Source of the DNA: Melioribacteraceae bacterium
Lineage (GTDB): Bacteria > Bacteroidota > Ignavibacteria > Ignavibacteriales > Melioribacteraceae
Assembly: GCA_026983755.1 (NCBI GenBank)
Contig: JALSTL010000033.1
Span: forward strand, 1-20,600
Reading direction: 5' to 3'
Length of the DNA stretch: 20,600 nucleotides
Under the pieces are notes generated by a model. The model was not told where the DNA came from, did no database searches, and was given only the letters and a program-made list of their open reading frames with translations. Position 1 is the first letter of the stretch. Each line of letters opens with the position of its first letter. Shown here one piece after another: positions 12,201 to 20,600 of this stretch. The translations under genes were made by a program, and so were the position numbers.

Positions 12201-15200
12201 CTTATGCATATAAAAATAAACCGACTATAGCTATTTCACACGGCTCCAGAGCACAAATGGTTGCCGCACAATTACTCGGAATTCCGGTTGTAATGTTTTT
12301 GGATTATGAATATGTACAAACAATACCTTTTGTTAAACTAAAATTATTATTCATCCCGAAAGTTATTTCTACAAATAAACTTTCCAAATTTTCCGATATT
12401 TTAAAAACTTATCCGGGTATTAAAGAAGATATATATGTACCTGCTTTTAAGCCGGACGAATCAATTAAAACCGATATGAATATTAAGGATGAAAATATAA
12501 ACGTTGTTTTAAGACCCCCGGCAGATCAAGCTCATTATCACAACCCGGAAAGTGAAATATTATTTTTTTCCGTCATTGAACATTTAACATCCAACAACAA
12601 TATAAAAACAATTATTTTACCTCGGGATAATAGACAAAAAGAAAGAATAAAAGTGGAATATAAAAACCATTTTGATTCCGGCAAACTAATAATACCGGAA
12701 AAAGTTGTTGATGCACTAAACTTAATGTGGTATTCGGATTTGGTTATTAGCGGCGGCGGTACTATGAACAGAGAAGCTGCAGCTCTCGGTATTCCGGTTT
12801 ATAGTATTTTCAGAGGCAAAACCGGAGACGTTGATAAGTACTTATCCAAAATCGGTAAATTAATTATGATTGAAACACCGAAAGACGTTAAAGAAAAAAT
12901 AAAATTAAAAAAATGGATTCGTCCGAATAAATTGGAAAATGTAAACTCTTTGGGTTTACAATCAATTGTTAACGATCTGGAAAATTTAATATCCGAAGTA
13001 ACAAACAAAAAAAAATATAATGAAAATGAACATAATAATGAAAAAACAATCAACCGAAATAAACAAAAAAAAATACACTAAACTTTTAACCGATTTATTA
13101 AATCTTTCGGTAAAAGGTTTGGAAGAAATGTATTTGCCCGACAAATACGAATTTGCCATGAAAAAGAAAAAAATAAATGGCAAAGTTATTCACGAGGGTG
13201 AAAATTTAAGATATTCCCTTATAAATTTGTTAGGCTTACATAAAGCCTATAGCCATAATTTGCCGGTTAAAATAAATCTTAAGGAAATTGTGTTACATCA
13301 AATTAATAAAGTTGATACCTATAACGGTGTTGGTGAAATCGGTTTATTACTTTGGGCAACATCTTTAATTTCTCCGGAAAATATCAAAATGTTTTTACCT
13401 AAAATAAATTTTAATAATGTACTTAATAATTATAACGATGCCAAACTTGGCAATACCATGGAACTTTCGTGGTTGTTAACCGGTTTGCTTTTAGCTTCAA
13501 CATTTGATAAAAATTTTAAAAATACAATTGGTAATTTAACCAAAGAAGTTTATGCCAGAATAAGACTTAACTATGGTGGACACGGAATTTTCCGACACGA
13601 AGCAAAAATTTCGTTAAACGGAAAATTCAGAGGGAAAATCGGAAGTTTTGCCGATCAGGTTTATCCTATCTATGCTTTTTCTTTATATTCACAACAGCTT
13701 CAAAATGAAGAAGCTTTAATGATAGCAAAAGACTGCGCCATAAAAATTTGTGAACATCAGGGAAAGCAAGGGCAATGGATGTGGCACTACAATGCCGAAA
13801 CCGGTAATGTGGTAAGTAAGTTTCCTGTTTATTCGGTTCATCAAGATGCTATGGCTCCTTTTACTTTATTTGCCGTTCAAAAAGCTACGGGTATTAATTT
13901 TGAAAAATATATTTACAAAGGTCTCGATTGGCTTGAGAATAACAATGAACTTAATGTTAATATGATTGATTGGGAAAATAATGCCGTTTGGCGTAGAATA
14001 GCACAACCCAATTCCAAAAGAAAAATTAAACTTATTCTTTCTTTGTTTGGTATTAATCTTAAAGATAATTACAATACGCTCGAAGTGCTTTATGAAAGTT
14101 GGTCATATCATCTCGGTTGGATTTTATTTGCTTTTGCCGGAAGAATTGATACGCAAGAAGGAAATGTAGAATTAAATTCAAATAATAAAAATCTTAATAT
14201 TTATAACTTAAATTAATATTTGTATTTTATTATCCTGAAATTATTATTTAAATGTTTTTATTACCCAGTTTAATATTCCCAAAAGAATTTTAACTGGGTA
14301 ATTGTTATTTGAAACCGGTAGATAGTAAAATTTATTGATATTAACATAAACGTACTTTTAATTTTTTGTTAATAATTTATTTGGCATACCGGTAATGGAA
14401 AATAGATTTTTGCAAGTTTGTATTTACCTTTTTACTAAATATTTTTAATATCTTATAAGTAATTTGTATGAGCATCAAATCATTCGGAAAAAATGCGGTA
14501 ATATATTCAATAGGAACTATTGCTTTAAGGTTCACTACCTTTTTGCTAATTCCGCTTTATACAAATTATTTATCCCAAGAAGAATACGGATTATTAAACA
14601 CCCTATTATTTACAGTTCAAATAATCATTACCTTTAATGATGTAGGTATGCGCAGCGCATTGATGCGTTTTTTTTCCGGCTTTGAAAAGGATGGGAAGAT
14701 AGCCGAATTATTAGGTAGCTCTTTTATAATTACTATTCTGACCGGACTTTTTTTTTTAGGACTTTCCTTTCTAATACCTGATACAATGATTGCAAATTTT
14801 TTTCATACAAAAGTAATTCACAATTTGATTATTTTTACGGTTTTAGTTGGCGTTACACAAACATTAAATTTGAATATACTATCGTATTTTAGAGCGAGAA
14901 ACGAAGGTCTTTATTTTATGTATGTTAGCTTTGCTACGGCAATACTACTTATTTTAAGTACCGGTTTTGCTTTAATAATATTAAAGTTAGGAATAATTGG
15001 CGTTCTATATGCTCAAACTTTTACTTTCGGCTTTTCATGGTTGGCAATATTGTTATTCATTTTTAGAAAACACGGACTGAAATATAATCATACAACATTT
15101 TTCAGATTGTTGAAATTCGGATTTCCATTAATATTTGCAATGTCCGGCGATCTTATTTTATACACATCCGGTAATTATTTTTTAGGTCATTTCAGTAATT

Positions 15201-18200
15201 TAAAAGAAGTTGCTCTATTTTCCCTTGCACTTAAAATTGCACAAATCAGTATTATGATTTTAGTCGGCCCGTTTCAATTAGCTTATGAACCTTTTGTTTT
15301 CAGCCACCAAAACGATTCCGATATTGCCCAAGTTATTTCCAAAATAGTAACTTATGTTACTTTCGCTTTTATTGTAATAAGTTATGGAATTCTTTTTGTT
15401 TTTAGAGATTTAATTTATATTGTTGGAGATAAATCCTATTTTACCTCTTACTATTTAATATTCTTCATTTTGCCCGGCATGGGTTTTATGCTGCTTAATT
15501 ATGTAGGACAATCATTATTGCACATGAATAACAAAACCGATATTACCGGAAAAGTAGTTTTAACTGCCACCGTAGTAAGTTTAATACTAACATTTTTCGC
15601 AACAAAATATTTTACATTATACGGACTCATTTTCGGAATTAATTTTTATCTAATCAGTTCATCCGTGGCTCTTTTTTATTTCGGTTACTTAGAGTTTAAG
15701 GTAAAATTGGAATATAAAAGACTTTTTATTATTTCTTTGGTAGGAATTTTTCTATTTATTATGATTTACATTTTAAGTTTTTATAGCAGAATAATATATT
15801 ATCCTGTAGTAATAATAGTACCGTTAACTATATTAATGTTACTTTACAAAAGTAAATTTTTTTCCGATGATGAAAAAGAAAAATTTTGGAATTCAATTAA
15901 CAACCTAAAAGTAAAATTTTCAAATAGTATATGAATTTTGAACCATACATATTATTTTCCGGTGCAAGTGCACTTGTGTTGTTAGCAGCACTGTTTTACT
16001 TTTCATGGAAAAGATTTGAAATTCTTATTTTCCTCTTTCCACTCTCCACATGGATTGCTTCGCTTTTCTATAACAATGTGGAAAAATGGATAAGCGAAGA
16101 AATTGCAACTGGCCCAGGCGGTTACTTAAGAGGAGGAATTTTATTATTTGTTGGAGTAATGGGAATTATCAAATTTTTAAGAACTTATCCCGTTCATAAA
16201 GGAAGAATTCCCGTTCATTTGGCAATTCTTTTCTTTTTTATTTTGCTTTCATTTGCATCGGCATTTTATTCTATAGACACCAAAACAACATTAATTCGCT
16301 CAACATTATTTTCTTCATTATTCTTTTTTCTGCTTGGCTTAAACAGTTGGTTAGATAGCGAAGAAAAACTAATTAGAATGATGAATACGCTTTTTATTGT
16401 TGTAACCTTTTTATTATTTGCCAGCTTTATGGCTATGTTTATTTCGCCTGCCAGAGTGTGGTGGTGGAAAACCCCTTCGCGTTTTATAGGTCTTTGGAGT
16501 CATCCGAATGAACTTGGCGGTTTTAATATGGTTTCTTATCCTATTATTTTATGGAAATATTACAAAGAAGAAGATAACAAAAAATATTTTGCCTTGGCAG
16601 TTCTGTTATTGAATTTTTTAATTCATTTTTTAACCGGTTCCAGAACTTCTTTGTTAGCTTCTTTAGTTGGATTTTTAATTTTGTTCCTTTTACAAAAAAG
16701 TTGGCTTAGATTAATTTTTACCGTGTTATTTGCATCCGCCGCATTGTTTTTAGTTACACAAATCTCTATATCTAACTTTGCCAGAGACGAAGGTAGCAAA
16801 CTTACAGACCTTTCCGAACGGAATGAAATTTGGAACGGCGCTATAGTTCTTGCAAAAGAAAAGCCCATACTCGGCTATGGTTACGCTGTAGAAAGCAAAA
16901 TATTTGCTAATCAAAATAAATATGATACAGAAGGAACTTTCTTAAATAAAAATGCTCAACAGCCATTACATAACGGATATTTATCAATTTTTATAGGTGG
17001 CGGTAGTATCGGTTTATTGCTTTGGTTACTTATAATTTTATTGCCTTTATTTATTGCTTTCTTCTCCGAGTACTCTTTATATAAACTATATGCAATTACT
17101 ACAATTATACCCATTTTAATATCAAATATAGTTGAATCCGCTATTACCGGCTATCTCAGTGCTTCGGACATATTTTTTTGGTTGGCTTGGATTGTTGCCG
17201 GTAAACTTTATCTATTACACCAAAAGCAACACACAACAGAAAAGCAAAAAGATAAAATTATAACCCGAAAGGAAATTTTACAAAATGCATAATAAACGTT
17301 ACGTTCTAATTACCGCCGCTAGAAACGAAGAAGCATTAATTGAAAATACAATAAAATGTGTAATCAATCAAACTATTAAACCGGTCTTGTGGATTATTGT
17401 CAGCGATGATTCCACCGACCGTACGGATGAGATAGTAAAAAGTTATACTAATAAATATGATTTTATTACTTTAATAAGAAATAAAAAAACAGATAACAGA
17501 AATTTTGCATCTAAAGTTTATGCTTTAAATCTTGCTTTGGAACATGTAAACGTTGAATATGATTTTATTGGCATCCTCGATGCAGATATTACTTTTGATT
17601 CAAACTACTATAAAATGATACTTGATGAATTTGAGAAAGATCCAAAACTCGGTTTGGCCGGTGGTGAGTTTTATGATATAATTGACGGAAAAAAACATCG
17701 AGTAATTAAAAGTTCCATGAGCGTTAGAGGCGGAATTCAACTTTTCAGAAAAGAATGCTTTAAGCAAATCGGTAAATTTACACCTTTGAAAAACGGTGGC
17801 GAAGATGTTATTACCGAAGTTACGGCAAGAATGAACGGGTGGAAAGTAAAATCTTTCGACCATTTAATGTTAGAACATCACAGAGTTACCGGAACCGGTG
17901 GTTGGAGTGTTTATGAAGCGAAATTTAAAGAAGGAATTTTAGCCCACTCAATGGGTTATCATCCGGCTTTTCAAATTTTCAAATCTTTACATAGAATAAT
18001 TGATAAACCTTATGTTATAAGCGGTGTTTTATTATTTGCCGGTTACATTTGGGCAATTATCAGTGGAAACAAAAGAAAAGTTTCTAAAGATTTTATAAAA
18101 TTTATTCGGAAGGAACAGTTGGAAAGAATGAGAGGCGGAAAAGTAAAATAACTTTTAATATTCTTCCCTATTACCTTTTGGATTTAACTATTATGACAAG

Positions 18201-20600
18201 AATTATTAAACTTATATTAAGCGCTGTTTATTACATTTGGTTTAATACCAAACGATTTGTTTTTAAGACTTTGGGAATAAAACAAAAACCGGTTTGCGTT
18301 GCACTTTATTATCATTCTATTTTTGATAATGAAAAGAATAACTTTAATAAACAAATGGAACTTTTATCTAAAAAATGCAAAGTAATAAAATCCGATTATT
18401 TTGGGAAATTAGATAACAATAATCTTTATTCAATTATAACATTCGACGATGGGTTTGCAAACTTAGTAAAAAATGCCGTTCCTATTTTGAGTGAAAAAAA
18501 ATTACCCTTTACAATTTTTTTTATTTCCGATTATTTCGGGAAAAAACCGGAATGGGATTTTGAAGGCGAACATCCGGATATGAATGAAAAAATTATGACC
18601 GTTGAACAAATGAACAATCTACCGGAAAAGCTTATTACTATTGGCTCTCATTCGGTTTCACATAATAAATTAACTTCTCATTTGGAAGAAGATTTGATTT
18701 TTGAACTTGAAGAATCCAAAAAACAACTTGAAAAATTAAGCGGAAAAAACGTTGATGTAATAGCTTTTCCGAACGGTGAATATAATAATTTTATTGTTCA
18801 AAAAAGTTTTGCCGCCGGTTATAAAAGAGTTTTTACTATTGAACCGAAATTAGCATTACAAAAAGACAACGAAAAAATAACCGGAAGAGTTTGGGTTAAC
18901 GGCAATGATTGGTTTCCGGAATTTTGGCTGAAAATTCACGGTGCTTACAGTTGGCTTGATAAAGCTTTCGAAATTAAAAAAACTCTTTTTAATTAATCAC
19001 AAAAAAATATTAGTATGAATAACATTATTAACTATGAAATAAAAAAATTACCCTCTCAAGAATGGAATAAGATTTTACATCTTTTTGATGATGCTTCCAT
19101 ATACCAAACAAATGCATTTACAAAATATTCTATCGGGGGTGAAAATTCCGAGCATTTTATTATCAAGAATAATAATAAAATTATTGCCGCTGCTCAAGTA
19201 AGACTTAAAACAATACCGCCGCTTAAAAGAGGAATTGCTTATATTCGTTGGGCACCAATGTGGCAATTAAAAAATAGTGTAAGCGATATCAACAATTTCC
19301 GCTTAGCTTTGGAAATGCTTTACAAGGAATATGTTGTTAAAAGAAAATTGGTTTTACGTATTGTTTCTAATCATTTTATCGATGAAATAAATAACTACAA
19401 AGAAATTTTTGAAAGTATCGGTTTTTCAAAATTTCAACAGGAAGATAAAACAATTATTATAGATCTTACTCAAGATGAAGAAACTTTGAGAAAAAACTTT
19501 CGTAAAAAATGGAGATATAGTTTAAAACAAGCCGAAAAGAAAAACCTTACTGTAATTAAAGGAAATACAAATGTTTTATTTGACGAATTTATTAAAATTT
19601 ATAAAGAAATGCACAGTAGAAAAAATTTTGAAGAAACCGTAAGCGTTGATAGTTTTAAAACTATAAATGATGATTTATCTAAAGAAAATAAGCTGCAAAT
19701 TTTTATTTGTAAATATGAAGATGAACCTCTTTCCGCAATGGTTTCAACGGCAATGGGTAACACCGGAATTTACTTGTTAGGCGGTTCAACAAATCAAGGA
19801 CTTAAAATGGGTTCCTCTTATTTACTGCAATGGGAAACTATGATGTGGTTAAAATCTATTGATATAAAATGGTACGATCTTGGTGGCATTGATAAAAAAG
19901 CAAATCCCGGTGTTTATACTTTTAAAAGCGGAATGGGAGGCAAAGAAGTTTCTTTTATCGGTGGTTTTGAAGCGGGGAAAGATTTGCTGAGTAAAAAAAT
20001 AGTTCAGCTTGGCGAATTAATAAATAACGTTAGACGCAAGACGTGAAACGGACGTTAGACGAGAGACGTAGAGACGAAAATATAAATTTTATGTTAATTT
20101 CATAACCTCACTTCTCCATCATTCGAAGTCTCCGTTTCTTCCCTTCTCCCTTTCTCCGTTTCTCTTTCTCCCTTTCTTCCCTTCTCCCTTTCTCCGTTTC
20201 TCTTTCTCCCTTTCTTCCCTTCTCCGTTTCTCTCTTTCTCCCTTTCTCATTTTTCTTTGTCGGATTAACTAAAATTCTATTGCGCCAATATCTAAATTTC
20301 CACGTATAGGTTTTCCGAAATAATCAAAACTGTACTTTAAGTTTTTGCCGTTATCAATGCTGAATGCATCACTCTCAGTAATTACCGGAATCAAATTTTC
20401 CAAATGTATATTAAGTTGTTTATCCGTTCCGTTTTTGTCAAAGCCGTATTTTTTTACATAATCATTCCATGCATCTGCATATTCACCATCTATATAAGCA
20501 AAACTTTGCTGTCCGATGTTCCAAATGTTATAATCGACATTTTTATTTTTAGAATTTTCAACAAAAAACGGTGCCCAGTAAATATGACTAATTCCAATAT

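Overview
The window is AT-rich (roughly 30% GC by eye). Coding starts have A/U-rich leaders with little Shine-Dalgarno sequence, and the gene families suggest the Bacteroidota/Ignavibacteriota/Chlorobi (FCB) group. That assignment is inference from composition and gene content; no rRNA or other phylogenetic marker is present. The window is almost entirely a Wzx/Wzy-type exopolysaccharide or capsule locus flanked by a sulfate-activation block.

Left, minus strand (1-4635): read in transcription order this arm runs wecB-like UDP-GlcNAc 2-epimerase, canonical APS kinase (cysC), a membrane-anchored divergent APS-kinase-like protein (DUF2061 fusion), cysD, a broken four-helix-bundle gene, then the 5' end of cysN. 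CysD/CysN make APS and CysC makes PAPS, so the block could feed sulfation of the polysaccharide, although no sulfotransferase is visible here. About 845 bp of accessory DNA separates cysD from cysN. It holds a four-helix-bundle pseudogene that carries a nonsense codon and, separately, a 142-bp palindromic MITE-like element inserted at a TA dinucleotide with TA duplication.

Centre, plus strand (4925-14216): a DPM1-like family-2 glycosyltransferase, an FAD oxidoreductase, a Wza-type export protein, a full-length Wzc/BY-kinase, a GT-C-like membrane protein, a DUF354 GT-B-like protein, and an overlapping uncharacterised predicted alpha/alpha-toroid protein. A 22-bp motif (18/22 identical) occurs upstream of both the first glycosyltransferase and the Wza gene and may be an operator.

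Right, plus strand (14468-20046): after an intergenic hairpin and a possible promoter come five tightly packed genes: Wzx flippase, Wzy polymerase/O-antigen ligase-like protein, family-2 glycosyltransferase, NodB-type deacetylase and FemAB/GNAT-like acyltransferase. The stop codon of the last gene lies inside a 25-bp tandem repeat. It is followed by a 38-bp pyrimidine-rich tandem repeat and then the 3' end of a minus-strand gene whose C-terminus resembles secreted beta-helix/choice-of-anchor Q proteins.

Inferred pathway: sugars are assembled on a lipid carrier by the glycosyltransferases, flipped by Wzx, polymerised by Wzy under Wzc control, and exported through Wza, with decoration by deacetylation, acyl transfer and perhaps sulfation. 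The initiating phosphoglycosyltransferase is not in the window. The least explained parts are the toroid protein paired with DUF354, the DUF2061-APS-kinase fusion, and the repeat/MITE material at both ends of the locus.
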